Positions 26,404 through 34,787 of a stretch of DNA of 64,000 nucleotides are shown here, piece by piece; the stretch's first letter is position 1, and every line of letters begins with the position of its first letter. The stretch spans positions 27,933-91,932 of the forward strand of contig JBEHWX010000011.1 of assembly GCA_048498995.1 (NCBI GenBank). Direction: 5' to 3'. The notes below the pieces were generated by a model that had not been told where the DNA came from, did not search any database, and was given only the letters and a program-made list of their open reading frames with translations. A program made the translations under genes and the position numbers. Origin of the DNA: JBEHWX01 sp048498995. Its GTDB lineage: Bacteria > Bacteroidota > Ignavibacteria > OLB7.

Positions 26404-27608
26404 TAGAAGAGTCCGAATGAGATCTTCCCCTCCTTGAACGCGATGCCGGGGGAGGGGATATGGAAGAAGTCGATCGCCTCGAAGATGGTGCGCAGCACCG
26501 GGCTCGAGGTGGAGATACGCGAGAAATTCCAGTCGAGGGCAAGATAGAAGTTCCGGTGCCCGCCGCCGTCGCCGTCGAGGTCGCGCGAGGAGGCGCCGAT
26601 GCCGATCCCCATCCAGGGCGGGATCACCGAGGCGACGCTCTCCGGAAGAAAGGGGTGGGGATCGATTCCGATCCAGTACGACTGCCCGAGATAGTCGTCG
26701 ATGAACGCGCGCGACTCGCCGGCCTTCAGAGCGTCCAGATAGTCGCGGCTCGGGATGTAGCTCCACTTCGGTTTGAAGCTTCGGAGGATCGGGAACTGAT
26801 ACTGCGCCAGCGGCACCATGGCGCCGAGGATATCGGCCAGGGCATCGCCCGGACTGAAGCCGTAGGTGGTGTGGAAGCCATCCTCCGTCTCCACGTAGAG
26901 CTCGTAGGCAAGGCCGAGAAGGGAGCCGTAGAAGGTGCTCCGGCGCGTGTCCATCCCGGCCCAGGAGAGGGCGCCGCGGAACATGCCGGAGCCGAGATAG
27001 GCGCCGAACGCGTGGCCGAACTTGTCCAGGTTGAGCGCGTAGGACCAGTCGTTCTGAAAGCGGAACACGTCCCGCTCCCCCTGCCACCACGCCTGCTGCT
27101 GATACAGATGTACCGTCGTCACCACCGCCACCGTCGCCGCGCCGACCACCGAGAGTCTGATCGGATCGACCTCCGACACGGTGTCCGCGCCGATCGTGGC
27201 CGGCCGCGCGCTGTCCGCCGCCGCGGGCCCTCTGCCCGATATGTCGACACCGGCATCGACGTCGTCCAAATCCGCGGTGTCGACACCTGCCTCGTCACGA
27301 TGGGAGGTTGCGCCGCCGGCCAGATCTTCGGGAGAGACATGTCCGCGGACGAAGAGGGGCAGGTCGGGGGGCGCGGCGACCCATGCGGTGAAGTCATCGA
27401 CGGAATCAGGCGCGGCCGGCTCGCGCGCCGCGATGCCGGTCACGGCCGCCACCGACGACGTGTCGAAGACGGGAGCCTGGGGGATCGGGATCGTATCCGC
27501 GGCGGCCGTGCTCCCCGATGCCAGGATCAGCGCCGCGGCAAGCCGAAGCGGCCCGGTCCGCGCGGTTCCGCGTGGTCGCGGCGTATGTGCGTCTCGATTG
27601 AATATCAC
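26403..27608 (-). CDS. DUF2279 (YfiM-like) envelope protein
   Basis: 401 residues: an N-terminal signal, a long disordered Asp/Ala/Pro-rich region to about 140, then a conserved domain. In that domain LNLDKFGHAFGAYLGSGMFRGALSWAG and YELYVETEDGFHTTYGFSPGDALADILGA match the DUF2279 signature. Its function is unknown. It follows the two-component kinase gene by 67 bp and may be co-regulated with the efflux genes. Confidence 0.75.
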   Translation of the reverse strand: MIFNRDAHTPRPRGTARTGPLRLAAALILASGSTAAADTIPIPQAPVFDTSSVAAVTGIAAREPAAPDSVDDFTAWVAAPPDLPLFVRGHVSPEDLAGGATSHRDEAGVDTADLDDVDAGVDISGRGPAAADSARPATIGADTVSEVDPIRLSVVGAATVAVVTTVHLYQQQAWWQGERDVFRFQNDWSYALNLDKFGHAFGAYLGSGMFRGALSWAGMDTRRSTFYGSLLGLAYELYVETEDGFHTTYGFSPGDALADILGAMVPLAQYQFPILRSFKPKWSYIPSRDYLDALKAGESRAFIDDYLGQSYWIGIDPHPFLPESVASVIPPWMGIGIGASSRDLDGDGGGHRNFYLALDWNFSRISTSSPVLRTIFEAIDFFHIPSPGIAFKEGKISFGLF

Positions 27609-27675
27609 GATGAGGAGATCCGTGGATTCCGGAAGCTTCGGGCGTCGACGAACGCGCGAACCTACCGCGACGGGA

Positions 27676-29088
27676 TTAAAGGGACATTAAAGTCGGATGA
27701 ACGACGCTCGCTTCCAAGACGCCGGGAAGGCTGATCGTGACGATGGTCCCCGCGCCGGCCCGGCTGCCGATGGTCACCCGCCCGCCGTGATGCCCCACGA
27801 TCCGCTGCACCAGCGCGAGCCCGACCCCGGTTCCGGGACGATCTTTCGTCGATTCTCCGCGAAAGAAGGGGGAAAAGACCTCCGGCAGCTCCTCGGCCGG
27901 AATCCCCCTGCCGTGATCCTCCACCGTCAGACGAAGCTCCCCGCCGGAGGCATCGAACGAGACGCCGACCGGGCTCGGCGCGTCGGAATATTTCAGCGCG
28001 TTGTCGATCACGTTCACGATCGCCACGCGGAGCAGGTCGTCGTTCCCCCTGATCCTGAACGCGCTCTCGGTCTCGACGCTCGCCGGAAACGCCACGTCCA
28101 CGCTCCGTTCCGGGTAGCGCTGGTGGATCTCCTGGAGCGCGTTGAAGAGGATCTCGTCGAGCTGGTGGATCGTGGTCGGGCGCTGGAAGAATTCCGACTC
28201 GGTCCGCGCCAGCAGGAGCAGATCGTTCGAGAGGGCGCGGAGGCGTCGCGTGTCGTCCAGCGCGTTCCGGAGGATCGTCTCGTACTCGAGCTCGGTGCGC
28301 AGGCGCATCAGCGCCACCTCGATCTCTCCCTCGAGCGTGGTGAGCGGCGTGCGGATCTCGTGCGATGCGTGCGCGATGAACGCCCGCTGGGAGCGGAATG
28401 CGGATTCCAGGCGCTCGAGCATCCGGTTGAACGCCTGCGCCAGGTGCGCAAGCTCGTCCTTGCCGTTCCCCTCGTGAAGGCGGATGTGAAGATCCTCCGC
28501 GGAGATCCGCTCGGCGCGGTTCATCAGGTCGGCGATCGGCGCCATGGCGCGGCTGGCGAACCACCATCCGGCCAGCGCCATCAGCGTGGTCGCCGCGAAG
28601 AACCCCGCGATCAGTGAGATGCCGAGCGTTTCGAGGGAGCGGAGCCCGGCCTTGTCGATCGCCGAGACCACCACCACATAGAGCCCGCCGTTGTCCTCGT
28701 AGGGAAAATAGACCGACTGGACATCGCCGGTATCGTTGACCTCCAGCCCGCGGCCGGCCAGCGCGCGGCCCCGGAGCTCGGAGGTGATCGTCAGCGGATG
28801 TACGCCGGAGCGGAACACCGCCTGGTTCCGCTGATCGAAGATCGCCACGCTCTCGCTGTCGAGCTGATAGCTGTAGAGGGTGTTCCGGAAGGGAGCCAGC
28901 GCGTCAGGCGTCATCTCGTCACGCTCGAGCGCCACCGTCGCGGCCGTGAGGGCGCGGGCGAAGAGCTGGCGGGTGAACTCCGAGGAGCGCTGGAACGACG
29001 CATAGAGATAGAGCGCCCACATGAGCGTGGCCATCAGGAGGGCGAGCACGCCGGTGAACATCAGCGTGAGCCGGAGCTTGATCGTCAT
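27676..29088 (-). CDS. sensor histidine kinase (CusS/CzcS-type)
   Basis: 470 residues. One membrane segment lies near residues 8-30 and a second around 155-178, flanking a periplasmic sensor of about 120 residues. A HAMP domain follows, then HisKA (FIAHASHEIRTPLTTLEGEIE with the phospho-His) and HATPase_c (VNVIDNALKYSD, VEDHGRGIP, GTGVGLALVQRIV). It starts with a 4-bp overlap with the response regulator. Position at the head of an efflux operon suggests a metal-sensing kinase. Confidence 0.94.
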   Translation of the reverse strand: MTIKLRLTLMFTGVLALLMATLMWALYLYASFQRSSEFTRQLFARALTAATVALERDEMTPDALAPFRNTLYSYQLDSESVAIFDQRNQAVFRSGVHPLTITSELRGRALAGRGLEVNDTGDVQSVYFPYEDNGGLYVVVVSAIDKAGLRSLETLGISLIAGFFAATTLMALAGWWFASRAMAPIADLMNRAERISAEDLHIRLHEGNGKDELAHLAQAFNRMLERLESAFRSQRAFIAHASHEIRTPLTTLEGEIEVALMRLRTELEYETILRNALDDTRRLRALSNDLLLLARTESEFFQRPTTIHQLDEILFNALQEIHQRYPERSVDVAFPASVETESAFRIRGNDDLLRVAIVNVIDNALKYSDAPSPVGVSFDASGGELRLTVEDHGRGIPAEELPEVFSPFFRGESTKDRPGTGVGLALVQRIVGHHGGRVTIGSRAGAGTIVTISLPGVLEASVVHPTLMSL

Positions 29089-29771
29089 CGCCGCGCCTCG
29101 CCATCCTTGATCACGTAGCCGGCGCCGATCACCGTGTGGATCAGCTTGGACTCGAAGTCCTTGTCCACCTTGCGCCGCAGGAAGCTCACGTACACGTCGA
29201 TCACGTTGCTCTCGCTGTCGAACGAGGTATCCCAGACCGACTCGGCGATCTCGGCGCGGGAGACCACCCGACGGCGGTTGCGCATCAGGAACTCGAGCAG
29301 CGCATACTCGCGCGAGGTGAGCTCGATGCCCTGTCCGGCGCGCATCACCGTGCGGGTTCTCAGGTCCATCGTCAAGTCGCCGACCTGGAGCTGGGCGGGG
29401 CTGGACTGATCGCCGCGACGCCGCATCAGCGCGCGCAGCCGGGCCAGCAGCTCCCGGAACTCGAACGGCTTGACCAAGTAATCATCAGCGCCGGCATCGA
29501 AGCCCTGCACCTTGTCGTCGGTCGTGTCCAGCGCGGTCAGCAGCAGGATCGGCACCGACTCGTTGAAGCTCCTGACGCTCCGGACCAGCGCGAAGCCGCT
29601 CTTGCGCGGGAGCATCACGTCGATGATCAGCACGTCGTACTCGTTGTCGCGCGCCAGGCGCTCCCCCTCGAGTCCGTCGTGGGCAACCTCGACGGTGTAG
29701 GACTGTTCGACAAGCCCCTGACGGATGAAGGAGGCCACCTTGACCTCATCCTCGACCAGCAGAATCCTCAT
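29085..29771 (-). CDS. OmpR/PhoB-family response regulator
   Basis: 228 residues. The receiver has LLVEDE, phospho-acceptor Asp in VLIIDVMLPRKSG, TALD and KPFEF. The C-terminal winged helix is IELTSREYALLEFLMRNRRRVVSRAEIAESVW, then SNVIDVYVSFLRRKVD. It is the first gene of the minus-strand region running through the kinase to the metal efflux genes, and divergent from cmk. It probably activates the efflux operon in response to metal. Confidence 0.95.
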   Translation of the reverse strand: MRILLVEDEVKVASFIRQGLVEQSYTVEVAHDGLEGERLARDNEYDVLIIDVMLPRKSGFALVRSVRSFNESVPILLLTALDTTDDKVQGFDAGADDYLVKPFEFRELLARLRALMRRRGDQSSPAQLQVGDLTMDLRTRTVMRAGQGIELTSREYALLEFLMRNRRRVVSRAEIAESVWDTSFDSESNVIDVYVSFLRRKVDKDFESKLIHTVIGAGYVIKDGEARR

Positions 29772-29954
29772 GGCAGTTGAAGTGAATGTTGACGACTCGG
29801 ATCACTGAACCCCGCCGAATCCGCCCCATTGTCCCGAAATCGGGTCCTCGGAGGGTTCGGGGGAGAGTTCGGGACGCCGGAAACTGGGCGGGCGACCACA
29901 CACCGAAACACCCGGCCGGCCGATCGGTGCTTTGGCAAACGGAGCCGGTTTCGG

Positions 29955-30650
29955 ATGTTTGCCGTCATGTCACGTGATCGACTGATTATCGCCATCGACG
30001 GCCCGGCGGCCTCGGGCAAGAGCACGACCGCACGGCTGGTGGCCGAACGGCTCGGATATACCTATATCGACACCGGCGCGATGTATCGCGCCGTCACCCT
30101 CGCGGTGCTCCGCGCCGGCATCGACCCGGCCGACCGCGAGCGGGTGGAGCGCCTGGCCGCGGAGATCGATATCCACATGGAGCGCTCCGACGACGGCACC
30201 CTCCACACCTTTCTCGACGCCGAGGATGTCTCCCTGGCGATCAGATCTCCGGAGGTGACCGCCGAGGTCTCCCAGGTGAGCGCCTTCGCGGGAGTGCGCC
30301 GCCGTCTGGTCGAGATGCAGAAGCGGATCGGCGCCTGCGGCGGCGTGGTGATCGACGGCCGGGATATCGGCACCGTGGTCTTTCCGGATGCCGACGTGAA
30401 GGTGTTCATGATCGCCGATCTGGCCGCGCGCGCCGTCCGACGGCAGGCAGAGCTGCAGCAGATGGGGAGGGACGCCACGGTCGACGGGCTGATCTCCTCG
30501 CTGCGCGAGCGGGACCGGCTCGACTCGACGCGCGAGGCAAGCCCGCTGACCAAGGCGCCGGACGCCGTGGAGCTCGACACCTCCAAGGTCACCATCGACG
30601 AGCAGGTCGATTTCGTGCTCGATCTGGTCCGTCGGAAAGTCGCCGGATAG
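29955..30650 (+). CDS. cmk: cytidylate kinase
   Basis: 231 residues with the P-loop IDGPAASGKSTTARLVAERLGYTYIDTGAMYRAVTL, the CMP-binding GGVVIDGRDIGTVVFPDADVKVFMIAD and the lid RDRLDSTREASPLTKAPDAVELDTS. It phosphorylates CMP/dCMP. A GGAG at 29941-29944 favours 29955; ATG 29967 (MSRDRLIIAIDG) is an alternative that starts right at the domain. Confidence 0.95.
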   Translation: MFAVMSRDRLIIAIDGPAASGKSTTARLVAERLGYTYIDTGAMYRAVTLAVLRAGIDPADRERVERLAAEIDIHMERSDDGTLHTFLDAEDVSLAIRSPEVTAEVSQVSAFAGVRRRLVEMQKRIGACGGVVIDGRDIGTVVFPDADVKVFMIADLAARAVRRQAELQQMGRDATVDGLISSLRERDRLDSTREASPLTKAPDAVELDTSKVTIDEQVDFVLDLVRRKVAG

Positions 30651-30762
30651 GAGCCCCCGTGAGGCCGGCGCGGTGCCCGATTCCCGCGAGGGCCGTTCTT
30701 TTCGAGATCGATCTTCCCGAGATCGAATCCGGCGAGATCGATTCTCGCGCTCGAGGTCGTCG

Positions 30763-32091
30763 ATGTTCGATACCCGCCTCTCATCACACATGCAATCAGC
30801 AATGCAACGGACTCTCTTTCGCTCGATTCGACTTCTCAACCCGGCCCAGGGCCTCGACCGCCGCGCCGATCTTCTGATCGCCGACGGGGTGATCGAGGCG
30901 ATCGGCGAGGGGCTGGCCGCTCCCGACGGGGCCGACGTGCGCGACGCCTCCGGATGGGTCGCCGCTCCCGGCTTCTTCGATCTGCACGTTCACCTGCGCG
31001 AGCCGGGGCAGACGCACAAGGAGACGATCGCCAGCGGATGCGCCTCGGCGGCCAACGGTGGCTTCACCGGGGTCTGCTGCATGCCGAACACCGCCCCCTC
31101 GATCGACGCCCCGGAGGTGATCCACTCGATCCTCTGGAAGTCGCGCGAGCTGCCGGTCGACGTGATCCCGACGGCCGCCACGACCAAGGGACGCAAGGGG
31201 GAGGAGCTGGCGCCGATGGGCGCGCTCTACGAGGCCGGCGCCAGGATCTTCACCGATGACGGTGACTGCGTCCGCTCGCCCGAGGTGATGCGCCGCGCCT
31301 TCGAGTACGTCTCGATGTTCGAGGGAGCGGTCATGAGCCAGCACTGCGAGGAGCATTCGATGACACGCGGCTTCGCGATGCACGAGGGACCGGTCTCCAC
31401 CCGGCTCGGCCTTCCCGGCTATCCGGATGTTGCCGAGGATCTGATCATCGCGCGCGACATCATGATCGCGGAGTTCTGCGGCGACCGTCCCTATCACGTC
31501 TCCCACATGAGCACGAAGGGGGGCGTCGAGCTGGTGCGCCGGGCCAAGAGCCGCGGCAAGACCAACATCACCTGCGAGGTGACGCCGCATCACTTCGTGC
31601 TGACCGACGAGGCGGTGATCACCTACGGCACCAACGCCAAGATGAACCCGCCGCTCCGCTCGCGCGAGCATGTCGACGCGATCCTCGAGGGCTTCCGCGA
31701 CGGAACGATCGACGTGATCGCCACCGACCACGCGCCGCACACGCTGGCCGAGAAGGAAGTGGAGTTCCAGAACGCGCCGAACGGCATCATCGGCCTGGAG
31801 ACGTCGATCGCGCTGAGCTGCACGCATCTGGTGCATGCCGGCGTCATCGATCTGGCGCGGCTGATCGAGGTGATGTCGATCAATCCCCGGAGGATTCTCT
31901 CGCTGCCGATCCCGGCGCTCGCCGAGGGGGAGAAGGCGAACCTGACGATCTTCGCCCCGGATCAGACATGGACCGTCGACAAGACGCGCTTCAAGACCAA
32001 GTCGCTCAACACGCCGTTCGACGGCTGGACGCTCCGCGGCAAGCCGGTCGCGATCATCAATCGCGGCTCCCTGGTCTGGAGCGATCTCTGA
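30763..32091 (+). CDS. pyrC: dihydroorotase (class I)
   Basis: 442 residues from this start. The zinc site HxH is in FFDLHVHLREPGQTHKET, with further ligands in VMSQHCEEHS and YHVSHMS and the catalytic Asp in VIATDHAPHTLAEKE. The C-terminal FAPDQTWTVDKTRFKTKSLNTPFDGWTLRG is diagnostic of bacterial class I enzymes. It converts carbamoyl aspartate to dihydroorotate in pyrimidine synthesis and follows cmk. GAGG at 30753-30756 suggests 30763; ATG 30790 or 30802 would start nearer the domain. Confidence 0.94.
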   Translation: MFDTRLSSHMQSAMQRTLFRSIRLLNPAQGLDRRADLLIADGVIEAIGEGLAAPDGADVRDASGWVAAPGFFDLHVHLREPGQTHKETIASGCASAANGGFTGVCCMPNTAPSIDAPEVIHSILWKSRELPVDVIPTAATTKGRKGEELAPMGALYEAGARIFTDDGDCVRSPEVMRRAFEYVSMFEGAVMSQHCEEHSMTRGFAMHEGPVSTRLGLPGYPDVAEDLIIARDIMIAEFCGDRPYHVSHMSTKGGVELVRRAKSRGKTNITCEVTPHHFVLTDEAVITYGTNAKMNPPLRSREHVDAILEGFRDGTIDVIATDHAPHTLAEKEVEFQNAPNGIIGLETSIALSCTHLVHAGVIDLARLIEVMSINPRRILSLPIPALAEGEKANLTIFAPDQTWTVDKTRFKTKSLNTPFDGWTLRGKPVAIINRGSLVWSDL

Positions 32092-32117
32092 GGGGCATCG
32101 CAATCGCTGCCTGCGCT

Positions 32118-32229
32118 ATTCGCATCGAGGAATTCGCATCGAGGAATTCGCATCGAGGAATTCGCATCGAGGAATTCGCATCGAGGAATTCGCATCGAGG
32201 AATTCGCATCGAGGAATTCGCATCCCAGA
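32118..32229. repeat. 14-bp tandem array (ATTCGCATCGAGGA)
   Basis: Seven perfect head-to-tail copies plus a degenerate eighth (ATTCGCATCCCAGA). Consecutive units create GAATTC at each junction. It begins 27 bp after the pyrC stop. All frames are open, which gives spurious translations. Confidence 0.95.
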
Positions 32230-32240
32230 ATTCGATTCTA

Positions 32241-32272
32241 TTGTACAGGCGTTCAATTGAACGCCTGTACAA
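32241..32272. repeat. 32-bp perfect palindrome
   Basis: TTGTACAGGCGTTCAA followed directly by its exact reverse complement, with no loop. It sits between two tandem arrays at the junction of convergent genes. It could form a cruciform or act as a bidirectional terminator-like or repeat (REP/PU-type) element; no T-tract follows. Confidence 0.92.
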
Positions 32273-32281
32273 ATCCTCCCC

Positions 32282-32346
32282 CCTCCATTCTCGCATCCCT
32301 CCATTCTCGCATCCCTCCATTCTCAAATCCCTCCATTCTCAAATCC
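32282..32346. repeat. imperfect 16-bp tandem repeats (CCTCCATTCTCGCATC)
   Basis: About four pyrimidine-rich copies with the variants CTCGCATC and CTCAAATC. They decay rightwards into similar CCATTCTCAAATC fragments to about 32380. Confidence 0.7.
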
Positions 32347-32402
32347 TCCGGGCCTCAAATCTCCCCATTCTCAAATCTTCCAGGCCCTTCTTCCGAAGCC
32401 AT

Positions 32403-32552
32403 TCTCCCGATCGCATCTCTCCCGATCGCATCTCTCCCGATCGCATCTCTCCCGATCGCATCTCTCCCGATCGCATCTCTCCCGATCGCATCTCTCCTGA
32501 TCGCATCTCTCCCGATCGCATCTCTCCCGATCGCATCTCTCCTGATCGCATC
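32403..32552. repeat. 15-bp tandem array (TCTCCCGATCGCATC)
   Basis: Ten head-to-tail copies, two with CCTGATC in place of CCCGATC. The core CCGATCGCATC is the exact reverse complement of the GATGCGATCGG core of the 4982-5161 array. It ends about 30 bp before the stop of the minus-strand glycosyltransferase gene. Confidence 0.95.
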
Positions 32553-32583
32553 TCTCTCATCGCTCCGGGCCTCCATCCCCGCA

Positions 32584-34335
32584 TCATCCCCGCGCCTTCT
32601 TCTTGAACAGATAGCGTCCACTCACCTTCCGGATGAATCCGAGCTTGCCGGTGCCGGGGAACACCTGGATGCGGCGTAGCTCGAACGGATCCTCCAGCAT
32701 CGCCAGCGGGCCGCTGTCGGAGGCGATGCCGAGCCGGTAGCCGGCCGCGCGCACATGCTCCTTGATCGTCGCGTCCAATGCGCCGTACGGGTAGCAGAAG
32801 GTGATGGCCTCGGTGCCGGTGATCTCCTCGATGCGTCGCTTCGATTCGGTGATCTCGCGGCGCGCCTCGTCGCTGCTCAGCTCGGTGAGCCGCGGATGGG
32901 TGAGCGTGTGAGATCCGAACTCCATCCCCTGTTCGACCATCCGGCGGATCTCGTCGCGATCCATCAGCGGCAGAGGGGGCTCGCCGCCATCTCCCTGATC
33001 CCAGATATTCTCCGTCCGGTCGGTCACCTGGAAGATCACCGCGCGCGCGCCATGCCTGTGGAGAATGGGGAAGAGCGTTTCGTAGTTGTCACGATAGCCG
33101 TCGTCGAACGTGAGCACCACGTGGCGGCCGCGATAGCGCTCCCGCTCGGGGAGCGACAGATACTCGGCGAAGGTGATGATCCGGAAGCCGGCGCGTCGCA
33201 GATACCGGAGCTGCCACTCGAACCGTCTGGCCGATACCCAGATCCCGTGATGGCCGCGCGGCGCCTCCTCGTCGATGACGCGATGGTAGGTGAGCACCGG
33301 GATCTCCCGGCGGTAATACCATCCGAGCGCGCGGCGATAGGTGGCGATGGTGAGCTCGACCATCCGGCTCAGGCCGAACTCCCGCGCCGCCCGGCTCCGC
33401 AATCCCTCATCGATGCCGGGCATCGCGAGCGCCCGCGTCAGATCGCGCCGGATCATCTCCCAGTCGTGCTCCCCCGTGTCGGCGATGTCGCCGAAGTTGC
33501 TCGCCAGCGCATGCTCCAGCGTCTCCGACGTCACCAGTCCGATCGTGCACGCCTCGCCGAGCGCGACCGTGGGGATGCCGGCCGAGAGCGCCTTCATCGC
33601 CACCTGCCCGGCGCCGACCACGACCGTGGCGCGCTCCATCACCTCGCCGACATTCTCGACGTAGCCGAGCAGCTCCACCTGCGGCGGGAGCTTGCGGAAC
33701 CGATCCGGAATCCTGGTCCCGCCGGCGACCAGCACGCGGACATCCGGGAAGGAGGGGATCACCTTCGTGAGGAAGTCGTACGCGATCTCCCCCTTGGGGC
33801 CGGAGAGGCGGCCGATCAGGGCGATCACCGGAGGTCCGGCATCCGGATGCCGCTCGGCCACCACGTTCTTGACGCCGTTCCGGATCAGATCGATCCGCGA
33901 TGCCGGAATTCGGAGCCGTTCGGTGAGATCGTCGGCGATGTTCTCGCAGACCGCGATGGTCCGATCGCCGAAGGCCTTGATGATCCTGCGGGCCGTGTGT
34001 CCCGGCGCGCGGCCGTGCGCGGTTACCACCATCGGAACGCCGGCGCGGCGCGCGGCGAATCCCGAGACCCACGCCGAGGCGCGGGAGTTGGCGTGGACGA
34101 TGTCGATCCGCTCGCGTCGGATCAGCGCGGCGAGCCGCCGGATATGGCGGATCCGGTTGACCGGCGTCCGCGTGTTCAGATCCATCGGCACATAGCCGGC
34201 TCTCGTCGGCTTGGTCAATGTGTCGGAGACGATGATCACCGAGTGGCCACGAGCGATCAGCTCGTCGGCGAGCTGCACGGCGTAGACTTCAGCTCCGGTT
34301 ACCTCGAGCTGGGAGAGGACGAGTAGTACATTCAT
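32584..34335 (-). CDS. glycosyltransferase 4 / polysaccharide deacetylase fusion
   Basis: 583 residues. Residues 1-340 are a GT-B glycosyltransferase (LLVLSQLEVTGAEVYAVQLADELIARGHSV; IRNGVKNVVAERHP; PPVIALIGRLSGPKGEIAYDFL; GQVAMKALSAGIPTVALGEA). Residues 345-583 are a CE4 NodB-like deacetylase with LTYHRVIDEEAPRGHHGIWVS, LTFDDGYRDNYETLFPIL (catalytic and metal-binding Asp pair), GSHTLTHPRL (metal His pair) and FCYPYGALD. It probably transfers a hexosamine and deacetylates the product in surface polysaccharide or glycolipid synthesis. No signal peptide, so it is cytoplasmic. Confidence 0.9.
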   Translation of the reverse strand: MNVLLVLSQLEVTGAEVYAVQLADELIARGHSVIIVSDTLTKPTRAGYVPMDLNTRTPVNRIRHIRRLAALIRRERIDIVHANSRASAWVSGFAARRAGVPMVVTAHGRAPGHTARRIIKAFGDRTIAVCENIADDLTERLRIPASRIDLIRNGVKNVVAERHPDAGPPVIALIGRLSGPKGEIAYDFLTKVIPSFPDVRVLVAGGTRIPDRFRKLPPQVELLGYVENVGEVMERATVVVGAGQVAMKALSAGIPTVALGEACTIGLVTSETLEHALASNFGDIADTGEHDWEMIRRDLTRALAMPGIDEGLRSRAAREFGLSRMVELTIATYRRALGWYYRREIPVLTYHRVIDEEAPRGHHGIWVSARRFEWQLRYLRRAGFRIITFAEYLSLPERERYRGRHVVLTFDDGYRDNYETLFPILHRHGARAVIFQVTDRTENIWDQGDGGEPPLPLMDRDEIRRMVEQGMEFGSHTLTHPRLTELSSDEARREITESKRRIEEITGTEAITFCYPYGALDATIKEHVRAAGYRLGIASDSGPLAMLEDPFELRRIQVFPGTGKLGFIRKVSGRYLFKKKARG

Positions 34336-34787
34336 GGCTGGGTTCGACGGAATCTCCGCCGGGGGAAGCGCCGGTCTGGCGGGGGCGAACTTAATCGATG
34401 AAGATTAATAGCACGTGAAAAGAAGCGTATGCGCTTCCGGGCGCGAAGGGGAGACACGTTTGCCTTTCCTCTGGAACCTCGTTAGCTTCCCGCGCCGCGA
34501 ACTCCGCCCCGGAGCCCGCGTCCCCTCCGGCCGGCGCCATCCGCCCGTCGGGACACTGCCGGCGCCTCGCCCGACGTCGCCGGTGGAGAGGGGCGGATCA
34601 GTCCTCCTCCATGCCGCGGTCGGGTTTGCAGGTCCCGCGGATCGCGCTTCGGCGTGTCGCGGGCTCGCGAGCCTTGCCGCCCGGTATCGTCCACGCCGCG
34701 ATGTCCACGCGGCGATCTCCGTTCGATGATGTCCACGTCGCGATCTCCGCGGCGGCCCCCGGTCTCTTCACAGAACGAGCCTCGAGC
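34336..34787. other. divergent spacer, no gene
   Basis: 450 bp between the divergent glycosyltransferase and TPR-regulator genes. The only distinct element I see is the AT-rich inverted repeat TTAATC-GATGAA-GATTAA at 34391-34408, a possible operator about 55 bp upstream of the glycosyltransferase start. Confidence 0.4.

Larger units (their letters stand above)
32092..32583. other. convergent spacer filled with repeats
   Basis: About 490 bp between the convergent pyrC and glycosyltransferase-deacetylase genes, almost entirely composed of three tandem arrays and one palindrome, each listed separately. No gene. Confidence 0.85.

Noticed and set aside
32118..32552. Possible CRISPR array or repetitive protein gene
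   Set aside because: Units of 14-16 bp without spacers; the open frames arise because the repeats lack stop codons, and there is no ribosome-binding site.
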